This document shows, one piece after another, positions 17,381 through 24,844 of a DNA stretch of 64,000 nt. The notes under the pieces were generated by a model, which was not told the DNA's origin, searched no databases, and saw nothing but the letters and a program-made list of their open reading frames with translations. Origin of the DNA: Kribbella kalugense (GTDB lineage Bacteria > Actinomycetota > Actinomycetes > Propionibacteriales > Kribbellaceae); contig NZ_SODF01000002.1 of NCBI RefSeq assembly GCF_004365875.1, positions 1,240,001 through 1,304,000 on the forward strand, written 5' to 3'. Numbering within the stretch: the first letter of the stretch is position 1; each line of letters starts with the position of its first letter. Both the position numbers and the translations under genes were made by a program.

Positions 17381-17433
17381 GACTCAGCCTTCCAACCTGT
17401 CTGTGAACCCACACAAAAAACACACTCAATTTG

Positions 17434-17459
17434 CCCACGGTAGCGGCCGCTACCGTGGG
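17434..17459. repeat. 26-bp perfect palindrome between pbpA and pknB
   Basis: The half-site CCCACGGTAGCGG is followed immediately by its exact inverse with no loop, centred on GCGGCCGC. On the transcribed (minus) strand a run of T follows about 14 bases later (complement of 17415-17420). It could be a weak terminator for pbpA, an operator for pknB, or an RNA stem that sets the pknB level. The perfect symmetry without a loop favours a protein-binding site. Confidence 0.7.
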
Positions 17460-17501
17460 AACCCCGTCGGAAAAGCTCACGGGCATCATTCCGTATCGCG
17501 C

Positions 17502-18956
17502 TCATTGGCCCAGCACCGCCTCCATCACCTTCTTGGCGATCGGCGCCGCCAGCGTGCCGCCGGCGATGTCGTTGCGGGCGACGTTCGCGTCCTCGATCAT
17601 CACCGCGACCGCGACCTTCGGGTCCTCGGCCGGCGCGAACGCGACGAACCAGGCGAACGGCGGGCGCTCCTTCGACGTCTGCGCCGTACCGGTCTTGCCG
17701 GCCACCTGGACGCCGCTGATCCGGCCCGGCTTGCCGGTGCCGTTGTTGACCACGTCGATCATCATCGTGGTCAGCTGGGCGGCGACCTGCGGGGTGACGG
17801 CCTGGTGCAGCGACTCCGGCTTGGTCTCGGAGACCGTCTTCAGGTCCGGGGTCTTCACGCTCTGGACCAGGTACGGCTTCATCACCTCGCCCTTGTTCGC
17901 GATTCCGGCCGCGACCATCGCCATCTGCAGCGGGGTGGCGCGGACGTCGAACTGGCCGATCGCGGACTGTGCGGTCTGCGGCTCGTTCGGGTCGCCCGGG
18001 AACTGGCTGGTGGCCACGCTCGGCAGCTCGGCCAGCGGCCGGGAGCCGAAGCCGAACTTCGCCGCCTGCTCCCGCAGCGCGTCCGGGCCGAGCGCCAGGC
18101 CGACGCTGCCGTACGCCGTGTTGCAGGAGTAGCGCAGCGCGATGGTCAGCGTCGCGTTGTTGCTGCCGCCGCAGTTCTTGCCGTCCTCGTTCACCAGCGG
18201 GACGGTGGTCTGCGGCAGCGGCAGTTCGGCCGGCGAGTTCACCTTGGTGTCCGGCGTGTACTTGCCGCTGGACAGCGCGGCCGCCGCGGTGACCAGCTTG
18301 AACGTCGAGCCCGGCGGGTAGAGCTCCTGGGCCGCGCGGTTCGACAGCGGCCGGGTCTTGTCCTCGGTCAGGTCCTTCCAGGCGGCGTCGACCTTCGCGT
18401 TGTCGTGCGAGGCGAGCCGGTTCGGGTCGTACGACGGCGTGGTGGCCATCGCCAGCACCCGCCCGGTCTTCGGCTCGAGCGCCACGACCGCGCCGGTCTT
18501 CTTACCAAGCCCGGAGTACGCCGCCTGCTGGGCCGCGGCGTTCAGCGTCAGGGTGACGCTGCCGCCCTGCTGCGGCCGGTTGCTGATCACGTCGATGATC
18601 CGGCGGAACGCCATCGACGGGTCCGAGCCGTTCAGCTCGGAGTTCATCGTCAGCTCGATCCCGCCGCGGCCGTACCGGTAGGAGTAGAAGCCGGTCAGCG
18701 GTGCGTACACCGGCCCGTTCGCATAGGTGCGCTGGAACTTGAACCGGTCGTCCGACGGTTTGCTCTGCGCGACCGGCGTACTGCCGATCAGGATCGGGCC
18801 GCGGTTCACCGAGAACTGCGAGTCGCGGACCCGGTTGTTGTCGTTGCGGCCGTTGATCTCGTTCGCCCGGAAGGCCTGCAGGTACGTCGAGTTCGCCATC
18901 AGCGCGAGCATCAGGATCATCGCCGCAACGGCCAGTCGTCGGATCGCCGAATTCAT
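17502..18956 (-). CDS. pbpA: Penicillin-binding protein A (class B PBP transpeptidase)
   Basis: A 484-residue class B PBP with an N-terminal membrane anchor, a dimerisation-type region and a transpeptidase domain. The catalytic motifs are STFK, SCN (YSCNTAYG) and KTG (AGKTGTAQT). It crosslinks peptidoglycan, in mycobacteria with a role in septation. Start ATG 18956 overlaps the rodA stop in an ATGA; the longer upstream frame lies inside rodA and is not real. It pairs with the SEDS glycosyltransferase RodA. Confidence 0.95.
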   Translation of the reverse strand: MNSAIRRLAVAAMILMLALMANSTYLQAFRANEINGRNDNNRVRDSQFSVNRGPILIGSTPVAQSKPSDDRFKFQRTYANGPVYAPLTGFYSYRYGRGGIELTMNSELNGSDPSMAFRRIIDVISNRPQQGGSVTLTLNAAAQQAAYSGLGKKTGAVVALEPKTGRVLAMATTPSYDPNRLASHDNAKVDAAWKDLTEDKTRPLSNRAAQELYPPGSTFKLVTAAAALSSGKYTPDTKVNSPAELPLPQTTVPLVNEDGKNCGGSNNATLTIALRYSCNTAYGSVGLALGPDALREQAAKFGFGSRPLAELPSVATSQFPGDPNEPQTAQSAIGQFDVRATPLQMAMVAAGIANKGEVMKPYLVQSVKTPDLKTVSETKPESLHQAVTPQVAAQLTTMMIDVVNNGTGKPGRISGVQVAGKTGTAQTSKERPPFAWFVAFAPAEDPKVAVAVMIEDANVARNDIAGGTLAAPIAKKVMEAVLGQ

Positions 18957-20338
18957 GCTTTCTGCACCGCCAACGCGATCGTTTCGTCGGACACGGGAGC
19001 GGCCGGGGTCTGCGGTCGCCTCGCCTGGTCGCTGATCCGCAGCAGCAGCGCGATGATCGCCCAGTTCGCGACCAGCGACGTACCACCGAGAGCCATGAAC
19101 GGGGTGGCCAGACCGGTCAGCGGGATCAGGCCGGTGACGCCGCCGACGATCACGAACACCTGCAGCGCGAACGACATCGCCAGGCCGGTCGCGATCAGCT
19201 TGCCGAAGATGTCCCGGCAGCCGAGTGCGGTCCGCAGGCCGCGTTCGATGATGAGGGTGTAGATCAGGATGATCGCGATCAGCCCGGTCAGGCCGAGCTC
19301 CTCGGCCATCGAGGAGATGATCATGTCGCTGTTGGCGTAGAGGGTCGCCTCCGGGTGGCCCTGGCCGAGGCCGCGGCCGAGGATGCCGCCCCAGGCCTGG
19401 CCCATCAGCCCGAGCTTCACCTGGCCGCCGTCGATCGCCCACGGGTCGAGCCAGTCGGTGACGCGGCGATGCACGTGGCCGAACGCCATGTAGGCGAAGT
19501 AGGCCCCGCCCGCGAACAGCAGGCCACCGATGATCAGCCACCCTGCCCGCTCGGTGGACACGTAGAGCAGGAACAGGAAGAGGCCGAAGAACAACAGCGA
19601 CGAGCCCAGGTCACTCTCGAAGACCAGTACGCCGAGACTGGCCAGCCAGGCGATCAGGATCGGCCCGAGGTCCCGGGCCCGCGGCAGGTCGAGGCCGAGG
19701 AACCGGCGTCCGGCCAGCGTCAGTACGTCGCGCTTCACCACCAGGTAGCCGGCGAAGAAGATCACCAGGCAGACCTTGGCGAACTCACCGGGCTGGAACG
19801 ACATCCCGGCGACGCGGATCCAGATCGGTGCGCCGTTGACGTTGGCGCCGAGGCCGGGGACCAGCGGCAGCACGAGCAGGATGAGACCGGCCAGGCCGAG
19901 GCTGTAGGTGAATGCCTGCAGCCGGCGGTGGTCGCGGATCACGATGATCACCGCGAGGAACCCCACGACGCCGACCGCGGTCCAGGTGATCTGCTGCGGC
20001 GCGAACGGGACACCCTTGGTCCGGCCGATCGCCGTCAGGCCGAGGTCGACGCGGTGGATCATCGCGACGCCCAGCCCGTTCAGCAGGACGGCGCACGGGA
20101 GGATGACCGGGTCCGCGTAGGGCGCTCGGAACCGCAGCGCCAGGTGCGCGATCACTGCGAGCAGGGCGATGCCGGCGGCGTAGTACCCAGTGCTGGCGGG
20201 GACCTCGTTCTGGACGGTGACGCCGATGTTGACGTACGCCGCGACCGAGACGCCGACCGCGATGATCAGCAGCAGCAACTCCACCCCACGCCGAGTACGC
20301 GGGATGATCTGGATGACCGACGTCGAGGCGATGCTCAT
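18953..20338 (-). CDS. rodA: SEDS-family peptidoglycan glycosyltransferase RodA/FtsW
   Basis: A 461-residue polytopic protein with about 12 transmembrane helices. SEDS signatures include FQPGEFAKVCLVIFFAGYLV, the extracellular loop with the DP of WLDPWAIDGG, and the C-terminal MALGGTS. It polymerises lipid II and works with the cognate PBP encoded just downstream. Its start at 20338 overlaps the pstP stop in an ATGA, so pstP-rodA-pbpA are translationally coupled. Confidence 0.95.
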   Translation of the reverse strand: MSIASTSVIQIIPRTRRGVELLLLIIAVGVSVAAYVNIGVTVQNEVPASTGYYAAGIALLAVIAHLALRFRAPYADPVILPCAVLLNGLGVAMIHRVDLGLTAIGRTKGVPFAPQQITWTAVGVVGFLAVIIVIRDHRRLQAFTYSLGLAGLILLVLPLVPGLGANVNGAPIWIRVAGMSFQPGEFAKVCLVIFFAGYLVVKRDVLTLAGRRFLGLDLPRARDLGPILIAWLASLGVLVFESDLGSSLLFFGLFLFLLYVSTERAGWLIIGGLLFAGGAYFAYMAFGHVHRRVTDWLDPWAIDGGQVKLGLMGQAWGGILGRGLGQGHPEATLYANSDMIISSMAEELGLTGLIAIILIYTLIIERGLRTALGCRDIFGKLIATGLAMSFALQVFVIVGGVTGLIPLTGLATPFMALGGTSLVANWAIIALLLRISDQARRPQTPAAPVSDETIALAVQKA

Positions 20339-21744
20339 CGGACCCCGTCGCAGTCGTCCGGGCTGCCGGGCGTCGTCGTACCGCCCGGGCTGGTCGGCGT
20401 CGTCGACGGGTGCACGGTCGGAGTCGTGACCGGAGGCTTGGAGACGGGCGGCTTGGAGACCGGCGTGCTCGGCTTCGGCGTGCTCGGCTTCGGTGTGGGA
20501 GTCGGCGTCGGCTTGATCTTCGCGGCGCACTGGGCCGCGGTCTGCTTCAGCTCGGCGACGATCGACCGGGCGCCGGCCAGGTTGTCCGCCTGGATGTTGC
20601 CCTCCACCTGCTCCCGGCTGTACGTCGGGAGCTTGTCGACCTGCAACGACTGCCGCTCGTACACCTTCGACAGGTCCAGCCCCGGAAGGTCCGCCTCGAC
20701 GCCCTTGAAGATCGCGACGTAGTCGCCGTCACTGCCGACGTAGTACTGCTTCTGGGTCCAGCTGTACGCGAACCAGCAACCGCCCGCGATCACGGCCAGA
20801 ACGACCACCAGTAAGGCGATCCGCCGCAGCCAGAGGAACCGCTTCGGCGGGCGCGGCGCGTAGCGCAGCTCTTCAGGGTCGAGACCGCTGCCACGTCCAC
20901 CGCCACCACCAGCGCCTTCACCGCCGGTGTGGAGCGTGACCGTCGGCTCGCCGCGGCCGGTGCTGCCCTGGGCCAGCTCGGCGGCCGCGCCGACCAGTTG
21001 TGGTGCGACCCCGCTGGCCGGCTGGGTTTCGACCACGTCCGCGACCACACAGGTGACGTTGTCGTTCGAGCCCGCCTCCAGCGCGTGCGTGATCAGCTCG
21101 ACGACGACCGAGTCCGGCGTACCGGAGGCCATCGAGGCGGCGATCACCTCGTCGCTGACGTAGTCGGGCAGGCCGTCGCTGCACAGCATCAGCCGGTCGC
21201 CGGCCTGGACGTCGAGGATCTCCAGGTCCGGATCGGAGTCCGGGCGGCCGTCGAGCACCCGCAGGATCAGGTTGCGGTGCGGGTGGGTGAAGGCCTCCTC
21301 CTGGGAGATCCGGCCCTCGTCGACCAGCGACTGCACGAAGGTGTGGTCGTGGCTCAGCTGGTACAGCTGCCCGTCCCGCATCCGGTACGCACGGGAGTCG
21401 CCGAGATGCGCCATGCCGAGCTGCTTGCCGTCGAACATCAGCGCGGTGACGGTGGAGCCCATGCCCTCGCGCTCGGGGTCCTCCTCGACCAGCTCCGAGA
21501 GCCGCTCGTTCGCGCGGTGGACGGCGCCGGCCAGCGCCTCGATCATGTCCTCGCCGCCGATCTCGGCGGTGTCCAGCCGCCGGATCACCTGGACCGCCGC
21601 CGAGCTGGCCACCTCGCCGGCCGCGGCACCGCCCATCCCGTCGGCGAGCAGCAGCAGGTGCGGACCGGCGTACGCCGAATCCTCGTTGTTACGGCGCACC
21701 CGTCCGACGTCGGACAGTGTGGCGTAGTCGAGCGACAGGGTCAT
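20335..21744 (-). CDS. pstP: PP2C-family protein serine/threonine phosphatase
   Basis: A 469-residue membrane phosphatase. The PP2C domain (about 1-240) carries the metal-binding motifs RRNNEDS, LLADGMGG, GDSRAYR, CSDGLPDYV and SNDNVT. A linker, one membrane helix (about 307-330) and an external domain follow, ending in a long Pro/Thr/Ser-rich tail with K-P-S-T-P repeats. It reverses PknB phosphorylation. It is in one coupled operon with fhaB upstream and rodA downstream. Confidence 0.95.
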   Translation of the reverse strand: MTLSLDYATLSDVGRVRRNNEDSAYAGPHLLLLADGMGGAAAGEVASSAAVQVIRRLDTAEIGGEDMIEALAGAVHRANERLSELVEEDPEREGMGSTVTALMFDGKQLGMAHLGDSRAYRMRDGQLYQLSHDHTFVQSLVDEGRISQEEAFTHPHRNLILRVLDGRPDSDPDLEILDVQAGDRLMLCSDGLPDYVSDEVIAASMASGTPDSVVVELITHALEAGSNDNVTCVVADVVETQPASGVAPQLVGAAAELAQGSTGRGEPTVTLHTGGEGAGGGGGRGSGLDPEELRYAPRPPKRFLWLRRIALLVVVLAVIAGGCWFAYSWTQKQYYVGSDGDYVAIFKGVEADLPGLDLSKVYERQSLQVDKLPTYSREQVEGNIQADNLAGARSIVAELKQTAAQCAAKIKPTPTPTPKPSTPKPSTPVSKPPVSKPPVTTPTVHPSTTPTSPGGTTTPGSPDDCDGVR

Positions 21745-21754
21745 CGAGGCAGGC

Positions 21755-22237
21755 CTACTTCGCGATGTTCAGCGTCGTCCGGCCGATCCGGATCGAGCCG
21801 CCGATCTCGGCCGGGACCGGGCGGGTCACCCGCTGGCCATCAAGGTACGTGCCGTTGGTGGAGCCGAGATCCTCGACCCACCACTGGCCCTCGGACAGGA
21901 ACAACCGGGCGTGCCGGGTAGAGGAGTAGTCGTCGTCCAGCCGGATCTGGCAGTCCGTGCCGCGGCCGATGATCACCGGCTCGTCGGTCAGCGACGCGCC
22001 GACGCCGGCCTGCGGCCCGTCCGCGATCGTCACCGAGGCGGGCAGGCCCTTGCGCTTCTTGGCCGGCTTCGCGGTCTTCGGCGTACGGGAGGTCTGCGGT
22101 GCGACGGCGGCCGCGGCGCGGCTGTCCACCTTCGCGCCGAACAGGTCGGACCTGATCACGGACAGCACCGCGAGGACGAACATCCACAACAGGGCCAGGA
22201 ACCCCAGTTTGATCAGGGTCAGGGTCAGTTCCGACAT
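21755..22237 (-). CDS. fhaB: FHA-domain protein FhaB (FipA type)
   Basis: A 160-residue protein with an N-terminal membrane segment (about 6-26), a basic linker and a C-terminal FHA phosphothreonine-binding domain (GRGTDCQIRLDDDYSSTRHA and EDLGSTNGTYLDG). It corresponds to mycobacterial FhaB/FipA, which links PknB signalling to division. It lies between fhaA and pstP with short gaps of about ten bases on each side. Confidence 0.93.
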   Translation of the reverse strand: MSELTLTLIKLGFLALLWMFVLAVLSVIRSDLFGAKVDSRAAAAVAPQTSRTPKTAKPAKKRKGLPASVTIADGPQAGVGASLTDEPVIIGRGTDCQIRLDDDYSSTRHARLFLSEGQWWVEDLGSTNGTYLDGQRVTRPVPAEIGGSIRIGRTTLNIAK

Positions 22238-22247
22238 GGACTGTCTG

Positions 22248-23087
22248 TCACCACCCGCTGCTCGGCGGCTGGGCCATCGGCTCGTCCGCGAGGCGCAGCG
22301 TCATGGTCGTGTTGCCGATCCGGACCGTCGAGCCGTCCACCAGCTCGGACTCCGTGCTGCGGCGGCCGTTCACCAGCGTGCCGTTGGTGGAGCCGAGGTC
22401 GACCAGCACCACCCGGATCCCACCCGGGCCTTCCGGCATCAGCCGGATCTCGGCATGCCGCCGAGACACACCTGGGTCGTTGATCTGGATGTCCGCGTCG
22501 GTGCCGCGACCGAGGACGACGCCGGGCGGGTTGACCGGGCGACGCCGGCCGTTCACCTCGAGCATCACCTGCGGGTGACCGCGCCGAGGAGACGGCTGGG
22601 GCTGGTACTGGGGCTGAGGCGGGCTCTGCACGACCGGCTCGTTCGGCGGCACGTAGGGCTCCTGCTGGTAGGGCTGGGGCTCGGGCTGCTGATAGGTGGC
22701 CGGGCGTCGCTGTGGCGTCCCGACCGTCTCGCTGACCACCCGGAACTTACCGGTCGGGAGGTCGTCCTGCAGAACCAGCTCGATGTCGATCGGCCCGGAG
22801 AACGTGTACCGCTGGATGTCGGCGTGATCCCGCAGCTCGTTGGCGAGCTCGTGGTTCAGGGTCCGGCCGTAGGCGTTCAGCCGCTCGAAGTCGTCCGGAC
22901 CCAGCTCGACGGTGAAGTGGTTCGGCACCAGCCGCCGGTCCCTGGACAGGATCCGTGCGGTGTTGTCGATCTCACGCTTGAGTGCCGCCGCCAGTTCGAT
23001 CGGCTCGACATCACCCTTGAAAGCGCGCGCGAAGACACCGCTCACAATGCCTTCCAGGCGTCGCTCGAAGCGCTGTAGCGGTCGCAC
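22248..23087 (-). CDS. fhaA: FHA-domain protein FhaA with DUF3662 N-terminal domain
   Basis: A 279-residue protein with an N-terminal DUF3662 domain (about 1-120, LQRFERRLEGIVSGVFARAF), a Pro/Gln-rich linker with QPQYQPQP-type repeats, and a C-terminal FHA domain (GRGTDADIQINDPGVSRRHA). FhaA binds phosphorylated partners such as MviN and regulates peptidoglycan synthesis. GTG 23087 was chosen because GGAGGAGG precedes it by five bases; the upstream extension has no coding character. It is the first gene of the minus-strand signalling operon. Confidence 0.93.
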   Translation of the reverse strand: MRPLQRFERRLEGIVSGVFARAFKGDVEPIELAAALKREIDNTARILSRDRRLVPNHFTVELGPDDFERLNAYGRTLNHELANELRDHADIQRYTFSGPIDIELVLQDDLPTGKFRVVSETVGTPQRRPATYQQPEPQPYQQEPYVPPNEPVVQSPPQPQYQPQPSPRRGHPQVMLEVNGRRRPVNPPGVVLGRGTDADIQINDPGVSRRHAEIRLMPEGPGGIRVVLVDLGSTNGTLVNGRRSTESELVDGSTVRIGNTTMTLRLADEPMAQPPSSGW

Positions 23088-23171
23088 GCCTCCTCCTCCA
23101 CGGTCGGTACGCCAAAGATCATCCACCGGTCGAGGCGGACACACCGGGTACGACGATCGATCGTATCGGGA

Positions 23172-23221
23172 GGTTCGACCGAACCCGCAATGTGAAGCAC
23201 CCTCGGAACCCGTGCTAATGT
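23172..23221. promoter_or_regulatory. Region between fhaA and tRNA-Leu: inverted repeat and weak tRNA promoter
   Basis: GGTTCG-AC-CGAACC (23172-23185) is a perfect 6-2-6 inverted repeat between the divergent fhaA operon and the tRNA. A candidate plus-strand promoter for the tRNA is TGTGAA (23191-23196) with TAATGT (23216-23221), spaced 19 bp, about 47 bp before the mature tRNA. The assignment is tentative. Confidence 0.35.
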
Positions 23222-23268
23222 TCCTTCTCGTCGCCGGGAGCACCAACTCGTGCATCTCCGACGGCAGC

Positions 23269-23352
23269 GCGCGGGTGGCGGAATAGGCAGACGCGCACGG
23301 TTCAGGTCCGTGTGCCCGAAAGGGCGTGGGGGTTCAACTCCCCCCTCGCGCA
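23269..23352 (+). tRNA. tRNA-Leu (anticodon CAG)
   Basis: An 84-nt cloverleaf. The acceptor stem is GCGCGGG / CTCGCGC with one G-U pair. The D-loop contains AATAGGCAGA. The anticodon arm is CACGG-TTCAGGT-CCGTG with anticodon CAG, reading CUG. The long variable arm TGCCC-GAAA-GGGCG is typical of leucine tRNAs. The T arm is GGGGG-TTCAACT-CCCCC. CCA is not encoded after discriminator A. A tRNA-Leu next to fhaA also occurs in mycobacteria. Confidence 0.96.
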
Positions 23353-23368
23353 CAGATAGTCGCACAGA

Positions 23369-23395
23369 AAGTCCCGGTCGATCCGACCGGGACTT
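23369..23395 (+). terminator. Rho-independent-like terminator after tRNA-Leu
   Basis: A perfect 12-bp stem, AAGTCCCGGTCG / CGACCGGGACTT, with a three-base ATC loop, 16 bases after the tRNA end. There is no long T run, as is usual in high-GC actinobacteria. Confidence 0.85.
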
Positions 23396-23490
23396 CATGC
23401 GTTTCCGGGCCGTTCCGGTCCTCATACCCCCATCCTCGCGGTACGCCGCTGTGAAACAGCTGAGAGCCGCCGCTGTCTGAAGCGGTGTGT

Positions 23491-23511
23491 TATGTTTTGA
23501 ACGTGCGTTCA
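23491..23511 (+). promoter_or_regulatory. Leaderless promoter and autoregulatory operator of the TetR gene
   Basis: TATGTT (23491-23496) is a good -10 hexamer only six bases before GTG 23503, so the transcript probably starts at the start codon. The palindrome TGAACG-TG-CGTTCA (23498-23511) covers this start point, the standard position for TetR self-repression. Confidence 0.65.
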
Positions 23512-24087
23512 GGAAATCAGACGTTTATTGAGGCGGCGCGGCGGGAGCAGTTGGCCCGGTGTGCGGTCGAGGTGATCGCCGAGGCCGGAGTGGCGAAGGC
23601 GTCGATGGCGCGGATCGCGGAGCGGGCCCGGGTGAGTGTGGGCGTGATCTCGTACCACTTCGGCAACAGGGCCGGGCTGATCGACGCCGTCGTCGGTGAG
23701 GTCGCGCGGAGTGCGGTGGAGCTGATGGAGCCGCTGATCGTCGGGCAGTCGACCGCGACGGGCGGTTTGCGGGCGCTGATCACGAGCAACCTCGAGTTCA
23801 TGCGGCTGCATCCCGACGAGATCAAGGCGTTGCTGGACATCATCCGGGCCGACGAGGGCGTGTACGCCGCACAGGGCGGGAAGGCAGTCGAGGACGTCCA
23901 GCGGGTGCTGCGGTGGGGTCAGCGCACCGGTGAGTTCGGGGACTTCGACACCCTGGTGATGGCAACCTCGATCCGGGCGGCGATCGATGCCGTCCCGCCG
24001 ATGATCACGTCGGACCTGGACCTCACGGCGTACGGCGAGCAGCTCGCCGACCTGTTCGAACGAGCCACCCGTAAGGAAGGGAACTGA
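23503..24087 (+). CDS. TetR/AcrR-family transcriptional regulator
   Basis: A 194-residue regulator with an N-terminal HTH (ASMARIAERARVSVGVISYHF) and an all-helical ligand domain. GTG 23503 is preferred to GTG 23485 because the likely transcription start coincides with it and RSGNQTFIEAARREQL is the normal family N-terminus. It is followed with one base between stop and start by an ABC exporter pair, so it probably controls its own operon in response to an exporter substrate. Confidence 0.9.
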   Translation: MRSGNQTFIEAARREQLARCAVEVIAEAGVAKASMARIAERARVSVGVISYHFGNRAGLIDAVVGEVARSAVELMEPLIVGQSTATGGLRALITSNLEFMRLHPDEIKALLDIIRADEGVYAAQGGKAVEDVQRVLRWGQRTGEFGDFDTLVMATSIRAAIDAVPPMITSDLDLTAYGEQLADLFERATRKEGN

Positions 24088-24088
24088 G

Positions 24089-24844
24089 GTGCAGCAAGCA
24101 CTCGAGCTCGAGGGTCTGACCAAGGTCTTCGGGGATCAACGGGCGGTCGACGATCTCAGCCTGAGCGTGCCGGCCGGCTCGTTCTTCGGGGTGCTGGGGC
24201 CGAACGGCGCCGGCAAGACGACTTCGCTGTCGATGGCGGTCGGGCTGTTGCGGCCGGACGGCGGTACGGCGCGGATCTTCGGGGCCGATGTCTGGCGGGA
24301 GCCGACCAAGGCCAAGGCGCTGGTCGGCGTACTGCCGGACGGGCTGGGGATGCCGGAGCGGCTGACCGGGCAGGAAGTCCTGACCTACCTGGGCCTGCTG
24401 CGCGGGCTGCCCGAGGACGAGGTCAAGCGGCGTACGACGGAGCTGCTGGAGGTGCTCGAGCTCGATCACGAGGACGACAAGCAGGTGATCGGGTACTCGA
24501 CCGGGATGCGGAAGAAGCTCGGCCTCGCGATCGCGCTGCTGCACGCGCCGCGACTGCTGGTGCTGGACGAGCCGTTCGAGGCAGTCGACCCGGTGTCGGC
24601 GGCGACGATCCGGACCATCCTGCACCGGTTCATCGCGGGCGGTGGTTCGGTGGTGATGTCGAGTCACGTGATGGCGCTGGTCGAGCAGTTGTGTGATCGC
24701 GTCGCGGTGGTCGCGGACGGCAAGGTCGTTGCCGCAGGCACCGTTTCGGAGGTGCAGGCCGGCGGCAGCCTGGAGGACGCGTTCGTCAGCCTGGTCGGCG
24801 CGTCGACCCGTGGTGCGGAGGGGCTGACGTGGCTCTCGCACTGA
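24089..24844 (+). CDS. ABC exporter ATP-binding protein
   Basis: A 251-residue ATPase with Walker A GPNGAGKTTS, signature YSTGMRKKLGLA (a degenerate STG form of LSGGQ, common in this exporter subfamily), Walker B LLVLDEPFEAVDP and the H-loop SSHVM. AAGGAAGG precedes the GTG. It is coupled to the TetR gene upstream and to the permease downstream. Confidence 0.92.
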   Translation: MQQALELEGLTKVFGDQRAVDDLSLSVPAGSFFGVLGPNGAGKTTSLSMAVGLLRPDGGTARIFGADVWREPTKAKALVGVLPDGLGMPERLTGQEVLTYLGLLRGLPEDEVKRRTTELLEVLELDHEDDKQVIGYSTGMRKKLGLAIALLHAPRLLVLDEPFEAVDPVSAATIRTILHRFIAGGGSVVMSSHVMALVEQLCDRVAVVADGKVVAAGTVSEVQAGGSLEDAFVSLVGASTRGAEGLTWLSH

